Shown piece by piece: positions 26,113-34,617 of a stretch of 64,000 bases of DNA. This DNA is from CALOCN01 sp942491735 (GTDB lineage: Bacteria > Eisenbacteria > RBG-16-71-46 > JABDJR01), in the NCBI GenBank assembly GCA_942491735.1, contig CALOCN010000014.1, positions 2,976,001-3,040,000 on the forward strand, read 5' to 3'. The notes beneath the pieces were generated by a model that was not told the origin of the DNA, searched no databases, and saw only the letters and a list, made by a program, of their open reading frames with translations. Numbering within the stretch: position 1 is the stretch's first letter; every line of letters starts with the position of its first letter. The position numbers and the translations under genes are program-made.

Positions 26113-26483
26113 CCTTTCCTTCGCCCGCCCCGCGCATTGCCCGAAAGCAGACCAGAACGCAACCCCGTCGACCCCGGTGCGCGCGATGGCGCACATCCCC
26201 CGGCCACGGGAACCCATGCAGGACACCACACCGTCGTGCCGGGTGCCATGGCTCGACAACGCGCCCGTGAGAAATGCGTCGCCCCGTGTACCCGGTCTTG
26301 CAATCTGGGCCACACCGCATGGGCGCTCGCGCATCCCGTCCGACATCCTCCGCGCGTCACAAGACCCACCCCCGTTGCGGAACAACTGGTCCGCTCCTTG
26401 CGAATCCACACCTTGGGACTGATTGGGCGGTGCCCGGCATCGCCACCGACAACTGCATCTGCACGAGGAGGACATCGAGGAGG
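26113..26483. other. 371-bp non-coding gap between apbE and the long operon
   Basis: I see no gene here; the frames across it are shadows. It holds a small hairpin (GTGCGC/GCGCAC at 26177-26194) that could end apbE transcription, and a sigma-54-like promoter candidate at 26386-26402. Confidence 0.5.
26386..26402 (+). promoter_or_regulatory. Candidate sigma-54 (-24/-12) promoter of the long envelope operon
   Basis: CTGGTCCGCTCCTTGCG has GG and GC separated by exactly 10 bp and keeps the TTGC -12 block. Two of the -24 bases are off consensus. Start would be near 26413, about 70 nt before the first ATG. Chance matches are expected in GC-rich DNA, so this is tentative. Confidence 0.3.
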
Positions 26484-26981
26484 ATGGACCGCCTGGTACG
26501 GCGGCGTCGTGTCACGACGCCCGCCCCCTCGCGTGGGCTTGCGCATGCCGCGTACGCCCTGCGGGACTTCGCGCTGGCCGTAGCGGCCCTGGCCACCTTG
26601 GCCTGGGCCGGCTGCAGCGAGCCCACCCCCGTGGAACCGCCCACCGGCGGCACCCGCTATGTGTACAGCTATGAGGGCTTCGTCGAGGACGTGGCTCCGG
26701 TGCTGATCCACAACGGGTGCGATGCGGGTGGGGACTGCCACGGTGGCGGACTGCGGGGCACGCTGGAACTCTCCCCGCGCGGGAGCAAGGATCATCGCTT
26801 CGACTTCGCCCAGGTGGTGCAGCAGGTTCGAGGCGACCGGCCCGTGAGCAGCCCGCTTCTCACCAAGCCGCTCTCGCGCAGCGAGGGGGGCGACCCGCAC
26901 GCGGTGGAGCCCTTCCCGAGCCGGGACGACCCCGGCTACACCGCCATCCTGCGCTGGATCGAAGCGGGGGTGGCCCAATGA
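26484..26981 (+). CDS. Lipoprotein with possible atypical haem motif
   Basis: A protein of 165 residues. A long basic N-region (about 30 residues) precedes a hydrophobic core and a WAGC lipobox (Cys43), so it should be lipid-anchored. The domain that follows has NGCDAGGDCHGGGLRG near residue 76, a C-x5-C-H sequence resembling the spaced haem motifs of planctomycete-type cytochromes. A final segment, YTAILRWIEAGVAQ, is typical of the C-terminal helix of small cytochrome c domains. Haem binding is therefore plausible but not certain. It is the first gene of a run of 19 tightly packed genes; its stop overlaps the next start. Confidence 0.65.
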   Translation: MDRLVRRRRVTTPAPSRGLAHAAYALRDFALAVAALATLAWAGCSEPTPVEPPTGGTRYVYSYEGFVEDVAPVLIHNGCDAGGDCHGGGLRGTLELSPRGSKDHRFDFAQVVQQVRGDRPVSSPLLTKPLSRSEGGDPHAVEPFPSRDDPGYTAILRWIEAGVAQ

Positions 26982-27694
26982 TGCTTCCGGTCACCCCCGA
27001 CGCATGGGGTCTTGTCCTGGCCGCGCTGCTTGCCGCCACCGGTGCGGATGTCGCGCAGGACGCCCCGGAGTTCGGCCCGGGGAGCTATGACACGCCCATG
27101 CCGTCGGCGCCCACCCACCCGGACGGGACCCCGAGGATCGAGGCCCTCGTCCCCGAGGTCGCGGCCAATCCCTACCGGGTCTCCGACGACCCTGCCCGGT
27201 TTCTCAAACGCATCAACATCACCCCGGCCGTGGGGTGGCTCGGGTCGGGGCGCATCTACCTGCTTCGGCTGGGGTACGACCCCAACACCTGGCTCGGGTA
27301 CGAGATCGCGATCGGTCACATCCCCGGGGCCTCGGTGCATGCCCTCACCCACATGCTCAGCGTGCAGCTGCGGCCGCCCCTTCCCGGCCGTATCCAGCCC
27401 TACGGCACGCTGGGCTACGGCATGACCCATGTCTTTCCCGGAGCGCTCGTCAACGCCGATCCGGTGACCGAGAACACCCTCGCCGCCGGGGCGGGGTTGG
27501 AGTTCTACATCCGGGACGACGTCTCCTTCCGCAGCGAAGCACGCCACGTGGTCATCCTGGGGGACTCCCCGGACCGGACCGGGTCGGTGGCCTACCGCTA
27601 CGGGGAGTTCACCTTCGGCTTCGCCTTCCATCGCCGCCTCGGCGGTCACGACCCATCACCCAGCACGTCCGCCCACGCGGGCGGCACCAACTAG
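26978..27694 (+). CDS. Outer-membrane beta-barrel-like protein
   Basis: A protein of 238 residues with a hydrophobic N-terminus (about 8-26) that could be a signal peptide. The mature part shows alternating polar/hydrophobic strands and aromatic girdle residues (GWLGSGRIYLLRLGYD, GTLGYGMTHVFPG, RYGEFTFGFAFHR), typical of small outer-membrane barrels. Its ATG overlaps the stop of the preceding lipoprotein gene. No named family was recognised. A role as outer-membrane partner of the neighbouring haem proteins is inference from context. Confidence 0.55.
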   Translation: MMLPVTPDAWGLVLAALLAATGADVAQDAPEFGPGSYDTPMPSAPTHPDGTPRIEALVPEVAANPYRVSDDPARFLKRINITPAVGWLGSGRIYLLRLGYDPNTWLGYEIAIGHIPGASVHALTHMLSVQLRPPLPGRIQPYGTLGYGMTHVFPGALVNADPVTENTLAAGAGLEFYIRDDVSFRSEARHVVILGDSPDRTGSVAYRYGEFTFGFAFHRRLGGHDPSPSTSAHAGGTN

Positions 27695-27713
27695 GGATCG
27701 AGGGAGGAAGACC

Positions 27714-29771
27714 ATGCTCAGAACGCCAGGCCATTGGCTCACCCCCGTCGCCATCTTCGCGACGGCGGCCGGCCTGCTGGCCGCGGGGGGATGCCGCGAG
27801 AGCGCACCCGACGACGTCGTCATCGGGGAGAGGACCACCGAGGCCCTCGTGTTCATCAAGACCCGGGCCACCGAAACCCTCAACCGCAACTGGGCCGAGA
27901 GCAACCTGTACAAGCTCCAGCCCATCACCCCGGACGGCCTCGTCACCCCCATCACCGCTTTCGAGGGGGCCAGCATTTCCGATCCGGTGGTTTCCTTCGA
28001 CGGCGAGCGGATTCTCTTTTCCATGCGCCCGCCCGGTGGCAACGACCGGAACATCTACGAGATCTTCGCCGACGGTTCCGGCCTGCGCCAGGTGACCTCG
28101 GGGGGCGGTCATGACTTCGACCCGCTCTATCTCCCGGACGGGCGCATCCTGTTCACCAGTTCGCGGGCGGGCGAGATGGACGAGTACAACCACGCCCGCA
28201 CCGAACACCTCTTCGTGTGCGACGAGACCGGCGCCGCCATGGAGCGGATCAGCTTCAACCAGAGCGACGACTTCGACCCGACCCTGCTCCCCGACGGCCG
28301 GATCATGTACACCCGGTGGGATCACTTCGGGACCTTCAACCGCTTCCCGCTCTTCTTCACCAACCCGGACGGCACCGGCACGTTCCACATGTTCGGGCCG
28401 CACAACCGGAACTTCTTCCACGCCCAACCCACCGCGGACGGGCGGCTGGTGGCCATCGAGTCCACCCGCATCAACATGGACTCCGGGCCGTTGGCCATCC
28501 TCAAACTGGAAGAGGGCCCGGCCGATCCGGTGCAGGAATCCAGCGACATGCACTGGGACGTGCTGACCACCCAGGTCAACAACGACGGCGCCCCCTGGGC
28601 CTACGGGGCCTTCAAGTACCCCATGCCGATCTCCAGCAGTCGCTATGTGGCCTCCTATACCCTCCCCGCGGCCAGCGGCGGCGAGACCGACTACGGGCTC
28701 TACACCTTTGGTCTGCGCCAGGAGGGGCTGGGCACGGCCGAGGATCCCGCACACCTCGAACTGGTCGACATGACCTTCCTCTACAACGACCCGGACTGGC
28801 AGGAACTGGACGCCCAGCTCCTGGCCCCCCGGGAGAAGCCACCGGTCATCGAGGACACGGTGGATCGCAGTCAGACCACGGGGGTCTTCCTCGCCCAGGA
28901 CGTGTTCAACCGGGGCACCCGGGACGGTCAGGAACGACCGATCAAGGGGCAGGATCCCATCGACCGGATCGCCGTCATTGCTTCGCGTCCCACGCGAATC
29001 GGGGAACCCAACGACTTCTCGGCCAACGAGTTCGAGAAGCGGGCGCTTCTGGGGTTCGCCCCGGTGCAGCCGGACGGATCCTTCAAGATCCGCGTCCCGG
29101 CCGACACCCCGATCACCTTTGCCACCTTGGACGAGCATGACCGGGGCTTCGTGGTGAAGCGCACCTGGCTCTACGTACGACCGGGTGAGGAGTTCACCCA
29201 GTGCGTCGGTTGCCACGAGGACCGGTCCCGGGGTGGCCCCCAGGCCACCAACCTGGCCCCCCTCGCCGCGTCCCTGGAGGCGTCGGATCTCGGCATGGAT
29301 CCCTCGGACTTCCAGGTCATCAACTTCCGGGACGACATCGCGCCCATCATCGAAGCCAACTGCGTGTCCTGTCATCAACCCGAGATCGTGATCCGGGACG
29401 AGACCTTCTTCCCGGATCCCCGGGAAGGCGACGACGGCCTGAACGCTTCGTTCCCCGACACCATCCCGCCTGCCGGCAACCTGGATCTGCGTCTGGTGCT
29501 CCCCGACCCGGAGGACGTCGTGGACATGATGAACGCCAACTTCCCCATCGGGTATCTCAACCTCTCCGGGGAAGCCATGGAGATCCACGGGGGCAGCAAC
29601 GGCAACGTGGTCGTCCCGGCTTTCCCCCGGCGTTCCCGGCTCATCGATTACGTGATGGGACTGGGCACGCGCCAGGCCCTGGGAGCGCATCCGGAGTCCG
29701 GTCGCACGCTGACCGACGAGGAAAAGGATCTCTTCAACCTGTGGGTGCTCCTTGGCGCCCAGTACCGATAG
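27714..29771 (+). CDS. HzsA-like dihaem lipoprotein
   Basis: A protein of 685 residues. The signal peptide ends in a lipobox (AAGGC, Cys27). Residues 50-330 form a beta-propeller-like region with PD40/TolB-type repeats (DGRILFTSSRAG, DGRIMYTRWDH). The middle part resembles the hydrazine synthase alpha-subunit middle domain family. Two c-type haem motifs follow: CVGCH near 497 and CVSCH near 550. HzsA-related proteins are widespread outside anammox bacteria, so hydrazine synthesis should not be inferred; an extracytoplasmic electron-transfer role is more likely. It is followed 9 nt later by a TlpA thioredoxin, suitable for reducing haem-site cysteines. Confidence 0.75.
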   Translation: MLRTPGHWLTPVAIFATAAGLLAAGGCRESAPDDVVIGERTTEALVFIKTRATETLNRNWAESNLYKLQPITPDGLVTPITAFEGASISDPVVSFDGERILFSMRPPGGNDRNIYEIFADGSGLRQVTSGGGHDFDPLYLPDGRILFTSSRAGEMDEYNHARTEHLFVCDETGAAMERISFNQSDDFDPTLLPDGRIMYTRWDHFGTFNRFPLFFTNPDGTGTFHMFGPHNRNFFHAQPTADGRLVAIESTRINMDSGPLAILKLEEGPADPVQESSDMHWDVLTTQVNNDGAPWAYGAFKYPMPISSSRYVASYTLPAASGGETDYGLYTFGLRQEGLGTAEDPAHLELVDMTFLYNDPDWQELDAQLLAPREKPPVIEDTVDRSQTTGVFLAQDVFNRGTRDGQERPIKGQDPIDRIAVIASRPTRIGEPNDFSANEFEKRALLGFAPVQPDGSFKIRVPADTPITFATLDEHDRGFVVKRTWLYVRPGEEFTQCVGCHEDRSRGGPQATNLAPLAASLEASDLGMDPSDFQVINFRDDIAPIIEANCVSCHQPEIVIRDETFFPDPREGDDGLNASFPDTIPPAGNLDLRLVLPDPEDVVDMMNANFPIGYLNLSGEAMEIHGGSNGNVVVPAFPRRSRLIDYVMGLGTRQALGAHPESGRTLTDEEKDLFNLWVLLGAQYR

Positions 29772-29780
29772 GAGGGCGCG

Positions 29781-30320
29781 GTGAAACGCATGTGGATCCA
29801 GGCCATGATCATCACCCTGGGGGGGGTCGGGCTCGCACCGGCGAGCGCGGCCGACCCCGACCCCGATGCGGCCGACGCGATTCTCGGGTACTCCCTGACC
29901 GCCATGGACGGGACGCGCGTGAACGTGGCCGATCTCGATACCGAAGTGATCGTGGTCACCTTCTGGGCCAGCTGGTGCAAGCCCTGCCGCAAGGAGCTGC
30001 CCCGCCTGCAGGCCCTGGAGAACCGCCTCGGTCCCGACCACATCCGGGTGCTGGCGGTATCGGTGGATACGGATCCGGCCAAGGCGGCCCGTTTCCTGCG
30101 CGCAAACGACCTCTCCCTGAACGCGTTCGTTGACGGCACGGACGGCCTGGCCCGCATCCTGGACCTGGAGGGACTCCCCTACACCTTCGTTCTGGACGGC
30201 GACCGACGGCTGGTCCATGCCGACGGCGGGGCGGACGAGAAGACCCTGGCCTCCCTCGAAAGCGCGATCACCCGCGCCGGCCGCGGCGACGGCGAGTTCC
30301 TCTCCGGGAGGCCCCGATGA
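29781..30320 (+). CDS. TlpA/ResA-like thiol-disulfide oxidoreductase
   Basis: A protein of 179 residues with a signal peptide (1-23) and a thioredoxin fold carrying the active site WCKPC (Cys66, Cys69) and the cis-Pro segment GLPYTFVLD near 132. Periplasmic TlpA proteins keep cysteines reduced for cytochrome c or copper-site assembly. The start is GTG at 29781 behind an AGGAGGG site. Its position between an HzsA-like dihaem protein and the DUF4266/DUF3570 pair suggests that one of these is its substrate. The stop overlaps the next ATG. Confidence 0.88.
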   Translation: MKRMWIQAMIITLGGVGLAPASAADPDPDAADAILGYSLTAMDGTRVNVADLDTEVIVVTFWASWCKPCRKELPRLQALENRLGPDHIRVLAVSVDTDPAKAARFLRANDLSLNAFVDGTDGLARILDLEGLPYTFVLDGDRRLVHADGGADEKTLASLESAITRAGRGDGEFLSGRPR

Positions 30321-30553
30321 ACCGCCCCTTGCCGGCCCGGATCTCCCGTTCGCTGCTCGCCGCCACGCTGCTGTTGGTGACGGTGACCGGGTGTGCCTCG
30401 GTCAAGCCCTACCAGCGCGAGTTTCTCAGCGATCCGGTCATGGACCTGGGAGCCATGGCCGAGGAAGAGCGTCGGGAGATGAAGTGGCTGGAGGCGCGTG
30501 AGGGCTCCACCGGGGGCGTGGGCGGCGCGGGCGGAGGGTGTGCGTGCAACTGA
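30317..30553 (+). CDS. DUF4266 lipoprotein with Gly/Cys-rich tail
   Basis: A protein of 78 residues. The signal peptide ends in a VTGC lipobox (Cys26), followed by KPYQREFLSDPVMDL, the DUF4266 signature. An acidic helix then leads to a tail of the form EGSTGG...GGGCACN with two cysteines at the very end. The family is typically encoded next to DUF3570, ApbE and a thioredoxin-like protein, and all four occur here. The conserved tail suggests metal, haem or flavin attachment, but no function is established. The gene overlaps both neighbours. Confidence 0.82.
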   Translation: MNRPLPARISRSLLAATLLLVTVTGCASVKPYQREFLSDPVMDLGAMAEEERREMKWLEAREGSTGGVGGAGGGCACN

Positions 30554-31677
30554 AGTCGCTTGGGACCGGCGTCGCGTTGGGTCTTGCCCTGGCCACCCCG
30601 GTGATGGCGGGGCCCGAGGACGCCGCCGCCACCTACCGGTTCCGGTTCTTCACCGACTCGGATGAGGTCCAGGTGCGCTCGCATTTCCTGGAGTACGGCG
30701 CGGATGTGGGCAAGGGAGTCGATGTGTTCTTCCACGTGAACCACGAGAACCTGGTCGTGCCCGGGGTGCAGGCCCCCATCGGGAGCCCCGAGGCGGTGGA
30801 TGCCATCACCACCGCCAGCCGTCCCATCACCGGCGGTCTCGACGCGTTTCGCGACTACGGCAAGACCCGCAACGAACTCACCGCCAGCGCGGGAACCCGC
30901 AACGTCAGCGGCGGCTACTACCTTTCCCACGAGTCCGACTACTTCGCCCAGATGGTGCGCGGCACGCTCGCCTACGACTTCTTCCGGGAACACCTGAACC
31001 TGTCGGTGGGGAGCAGCTATGGCTGGGATGACATCGAGCCGCACGAGGACGCCAGGATTCCCGAATCCCGCGCGGACAGCCGCACCACCTGGAACCTGCA
31101 CGCGGTGGTCACCCAGGTCCTGAGCCCCACCACCCTGCTGCGGCTGGGAGCGGAGATGAACCAGGTCGACGGCCTGCAACACAACCCGTACCGCAACGTC
31201 TATGCCGGAGGCGGCCCGGAGCCGGAACTCCACCCGGATCACCGCAACCGCCGCGACCTCTTTCTCAAGGTGAGCCAGTACCTGCGCAACCGCTCCAGCC
31301 TCAAGGTGGACTACCGCTACTACACCGACGACTGGGGGCTCCGTTCGCACACCCTCGGGGGAGCGATCCACCAGTACGTGACCGAGGACGTTCGGATCCG
31401 CTATCGCTACCGCTACTACGACCAGAACGCGGCCACCTTCTATCGGGTGGAGTACGAGGAGGCCGGGGGGATCGACGGCTACCGGACCGGCGACTACCGC
31501 CTGGGCGCCTTCACCGCCCACCTCTTCGGTGTCCAGGCCGACCTCACCCTGGGTCTCTTTCGCACCCAACAGGGCTTCCTGCGTCGTCTCGGTCTGCGTC
31601 TCGCCTACGAGCGCTACTTCAACACCAACAACTTCTCCGCCAACCTGCTCGAGAGCGGGCTGACGTACCGGTTCTGA
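30544..31677 (+). CDS. DUF3570 outer-membrane barrel protein
   Basis: A protein of 377 residues. The signal peptide (about 1-22) is followed by a beta-strand-rich protein with many aromatic residues and repeated short strands (KVDYRYYTDDWG, RIRYRYRYYDQ). It ends in a C-terminal Phe (LTYRF), the usual last residue of outer-membrane barrels. It belongs to the DUF3570 family found beside DUF4266. GTG 30544 was chosen because CGGAGG lies at correct spacing; GTG 30538 is too close to it. Likely role: outer-membrane partner of the DUF4266 lipoprotein. The transported or oxidised substrate is unknown. Confidence 0.82.
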   Translation: MQLKSLGTGVALGLALATPVMAGPEDAAATYRFRFFTDSDEVQVRSHFLEYGADVGKGVDVFFHVNHENLVVPGVQAPIGSPEAVDAITTASRPITGGLDAFRDYGKTRNELTASAGTRNVSGGYYLSHESDYFAQMVRGTLAYDFFREHLNLSVGSSYGWDDIEPHEDARIPESRADSRTTWNLHAVVTQVLSPTTLLRLGAEMNQVDGLQHNPYRNVYAGGGPEPELHPDHRNRRDLFLKVSQYLRNRSSLKVDYRYYTDDWGLRSHTLGGAIHQYVTEDVRIRYRYRYYDQNAATFYRVEYEEAGGIDGYRTGDYRLGAFTAHLFGVQADLTLGLFRTQQGFLRRLGLRLAYERYFNTNNFSANLLESGLTYRF

Positions 31678-31696
31678 CCCGGGAGGGAACGCAACC

Positions 31697-33361
31697 ATGC
31701 GACGCACACTGTCTACCGCCTGCCTTCTCGCTTTCGCCGCCTCACCGGCCCTGGCCGACACCCTGGAGCCGCGCTCCCTGGCCCCCGAGATCGGGGTCGA
31801 TGCGTTGACCCGGGAGGTGGCCAACCGGCATCTCGATCGGGACCTGCTCTCGCGACCCTACGCCGCGGTGGTGCTGGGAAGCGTCGACCTCTACGACACC
31901 TTTCCGTTCGCGGAGAGCCGCTATGTCCAGGTGGTGACCGACCCGGACTGGAACCGGGTGCTCGCCGCCGGAACGGACGGGGTCTTCGCCGCCTACGACG
32001 GCGCGGGGGAACCCCTGGGACCCCTCGCCGAACCGCACGGCATCGCGTTGGGCGTGGGAGGCGCGCTCTTTGTCGCCGATACGGGAAACAACCGCATCGT
32101 CATTCTGGATCTGGTCCAGGACCGCGACGGGGTCCGCCTCACCGCGGTCGGGGCCATCGGGGGACTGACCCGTCCCTTCGATGTGGCCCATTCGGACCGG
32201 GGCACCCCCGACGATCCGAAGGACGACCGTCTGTACGTCGCCGACACCGGGAGCAACCGGGTGATCGCGTTCGCGGTCCACGAGGACGGTTGGCACCCGG
32301 TGGCCAGCGTGGGCGGTCTCGGCGCGGGGCCGGGACACTTTGCCGGCCCCATGGCGGTCGCGGTGGGCCGCTCCGACGGACGCACGACAGACCGGCTGTA
32401 CGTCGCGGACGCGCACTCCCGCTGCGTGGTGCAACTCCGGGATACCGGCGACCACCTCCAGTGGCTGGGGTCCCAGCGTCACGACCTTCCCACCGTGACC
32501 TCGCTCAGCGTGGACACCCACGGCGGGGTCTACCTCGCCGGTCCCCAGGCGGCGCGGGCAGTCAAGCTCAACGCGGACCTCACCCCGCTGGATGAACCCG
32601 CACTTGCCTTCGCCCGTCCCCGGTCCCTGGAGATCGTGACGACCGATGTGCGGGATCACCGCGAGGGCGCGACCGGGGTCGCGCAGCGGGAGCTGGAAGG
32701 TCGCGCCCTGGTGGTCGAGACCTGGGAGCGGGGGACCGGGATTCGCATGGTCGGGCTGGGCACCGCGGTGCGCAACCTGAGCGCCGCGCGGGACGGGACC
32801 GGACTCCAGGCGCACTTCCGGCTCACCGACCCCGCCTCGGTCTCCCTCGACCTGGTGGACCCGGTGCGGGGCGGCACGGTGGCGCGCCACGCCGCCGGGC
32901 CCCTCGAGGCCGGGGACCAGACGGTGACCATCCCGCAGCACGCCTTCACAACCGAAGTCCCGGAAGGCGATTACACGCTTCGCCTCACCGCAAGCTCGAA
33001 CTACGAGGGGAGCCGGGAGGTGCGCGCCGAAACGCGAGTCACCCTCGACCGTCCCCTGGGAGACGGGGCGTTCCGGCAGGGTGCCATCCTGCTCGGGAAC
33101 GCGCCCAACCCGTTTCGCGCGTCGACCACCCTTCGCTTTGACCTGCCGGGAACCGCAACGCGGGACGTGTCCCTGGAGGTGTTTGATCTCCAGGGACGGC
33201 TGGTGCGGCCCCTGCTGCGCGAGGCGTTGGAACCGGGCGTGCACACCGCCACCTGGAACGGCCGCGATGAGGCCGGTCGCCCCGCGGCGGCCGGGATCTA
33301 CCTGGTCCGACTGACCGTGGACGGGGAAACCGTCTCGGGCCGCATGGTCCTGACCCGATAA
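31697..33361 (+). CDS. Secreted NHL-repeat protein with FlgD-like sorting domain
   Basis: A protein of 554 residues. After a signal peptide (1-20), residues 60-330 form an NHL-type beta-propeller (repeats such as LFVADTGNNRIVILDL, LYVADTGSNRVIAF and LYVADAHSRCVV). A beta-sandwich follows (about 355-450). The last 85 residues are a FlgD-like domain (APNPFRASTTLRFDL, VFDLQGRLVRPL, ATWNGRDEAG, AGIYLVRL). It should be a surface or secreted scaffold or binding protein. It is co-transcribed with the DUF3570 gene (19-nt gap). Confidence 0.8.
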   Translation: MRRTLSTACLLAFAASPALADTLEPRSLAPEIGVDALTREVANRHLDRDLLSRPYAAVVLGSVDLYDTFPFAESRYVQVVTDPDWNRVLAAGTDGVFAAYDGAGEPLGPLAEPHGIALGVGGALFVADTGNNRIVILDLVQDRDGVRLTAVGAIGGLTRPFDVAHSDRGTPDDPKDDRLYVADTGSNRVIAFAVHEDGWHPVASVGGLGAGPGHFAGPMAVAVGRSDGRTTDRLYVADAHSRCVVQLRDTGDHLQWLGSQRHDLPTVTSLSVDTHGGVYLAGPQAARAVKLNADLTPLDEPALAFARPRSLEIVTTDVRDHREGATGVAQRELEGRALVVETWERGTGIRMVGLGTAVRNLSAARDGTGLQAHFRLTDPASVSLDLVDPVRGGTVARHAAGPLEAGDQTVTIPQHAFTTEVPEGDYTLRLTASSNYEGSREVRAETRVTLDRPLGDGAFRQGAILLGNAPNPFRASTTLRFDLPGTATRDVSLEVFDLQGRLVRPLLREALEPGVHTATWNGRDEAGRPAAAGIYLVRLTVDGETVSGRMVLTR

Positions 33362-33364
33362 CCC

Positions 33365-33934
33365 ATGAGAGCACGCACCGTCCCGATCCTTCTCATGCTC
33401 AGCCTGGCCCTTCCCGGGTGCAGCAACCTGGGGGAACCCGAGATCGCCGATCTCTGGACCCGTTTGGACCTGGCCGAGGCCCCCTCGGTGGACTCCGGGA
33501 CCGGCGAGGTGCGGTTCGTGGGACAGATCACCTATCGACGCGTCATCACCGGATCGGTGATTGCCGAGATCCGGATCAGCGATCTGTACACCGCCGAGCA
33601 CTTCGCTTTCGACCCGGACACGCCGCGCGAGGGCATGCTGCGCGACGTGGAACGCATCCTGGCCGGCTCCACCTCCCTGGGCGGGGTGGGCGTCCTGGTT
33701 ACCGGTTGGGATCACCTCGTTCAGCGGATTCCGCTCGCGATCGAGGCCTCGCTGCCCCAACCGATTCCCGACGGCGCCTTCCTCGTCCTCTACTTCGGCG
33801 AAGTGGAGGAAGTGGAGATGGCGTCGGGGGAAACCTTCGACCTGTTCATCCCGGCCGCGTTCACCGAGGACCGGATTCTCCCCATCGCCTTCCCATTGGG
33901 TTCCGCTGCGGGGAGTGGGGAGGAGACGCCGTGA
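33365..33934 (+). CDS. Lipoprotein of unknown function
   Basis: A protein of 189 residues. The signal peptide ends in ALPGC (Cys19). The mature part is an acidic, beta-rich domain with no cysteine, haem or catalytic motif. It starts 3 nt after the NHL protein stop and overlaps the next gene by 4 nt (GTGA). No family was recognised. Confidence 0.65.
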   Translation: MRARTVPILLMLSLALPGCSNLGEPEIADLWTRLDLAEAPSVDSGTGEVRFVGQITYRRVITGSVIAEIRISDLYTAEHFAFDPDTPREGMLRDVERILAGSTSLGGVGVLVTGWDHLVQRIPLAIEASLPQPIPDGAFLVLYFGEVEEVEMASGETFDLFIPAAFTEDRILPIAFPLGSAAGSGEETP

Positions 33935-34617
33935 TCCCCGGTCGTCGACTCCCCTTTCCCGCGGCGGTTTTCGCGGCCGGACTCCTGGGCGCCCTCGTGG
34001 CGCCCGGACCCACCCTGGCCGGGATCCCCCAACCCCGGATCACCCTGCACGCAGTGGCGGGCGGCGTGCAGCCGGACCCGGCCCTGGCCGCGCAACGCTG
34101 GAGCGCCTCGGTTCGCCCCGCCCTGGGAGCGGAGCTGAACGCGGGCTGGCACCGGCTGGAGACCGGAGTACGCATCACGACCTGGTCCGCGCGGCAGGGC
34201 ATTGTCCTGCCGGGGGTCGAGACGTCGGTGGGGGTGCGGGCGCTCAACGTGGACGCGATGCTGCGTCTGCGCACGCTGTCCCTCTCCCGTTTCCACCTGC
34301 TGGCTTCCCTGCACGCGGGGCACCTGCAGCTGGACTACGACCCGGAGACGCTCACCCTCCCCACCGGGGGTGGGGCCGAGGCCACCTTCCACGACATCGG
34401 AACCTGGGTGGCCGGCGCCGGTCTGGCCCTGGAGGCCCGGTTCGGCAACGGCTCGGTGGTCGGCCTCGAAGGGGACCACACCGCCTTCTCGCTCGACACC
34501 ACCTCACGCGACGGCGACGCCGTCGTCACCCGGCGCGAACCCTACGGGAGCTGGAGCCTTTGGCTGCGCATCGGTTTCACCCTCCCGGCGCCTTCCCCCA
34601 TGGAGACCGCCTCATGA
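33931..34617 (+). CDS. Outer-membrane barrel-like protein of unknown function
   Basis: A protein of 228 residues starting at GTG 33931, which overlaps the preceding stop. A signal peptide (about 1-31) leads into alternating strands with terminal WSLWLRIGFTL, consistent with a small outer-membrane barrel. There are no cysteines and no recognised motif. Its stop overlaps the ATG of the SH3-domain gene. Confidence 0.55.
   Translation: MIPGRRLPFPAAVFAAGLLGALVAPGPTLAGIPQPRITLHAVAGGVQPDPALAAQRWSASVRPALGAELNAGWHRLETGVRITTWSARQGIVLPGVETSVGVRALNVDAMLRLRTLSLSRFHLLASLHAGHLQLDYDPETLTLPTGGGAEATFHDIGTWVAGAGLALEARFGNGSVVGLEGDHTAFSLDTTSRDGDAVVTRREPYGSWSLWLRIGFTLPAPSPMETAS

Noticed and set aside
27714..29771. 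Anammox-type hydrazine synthase
   Set aside because: Only HzsA-like similarity is present. No HzsB/C subunit, and HzsA-related proteins are common outside anammox bacteria.
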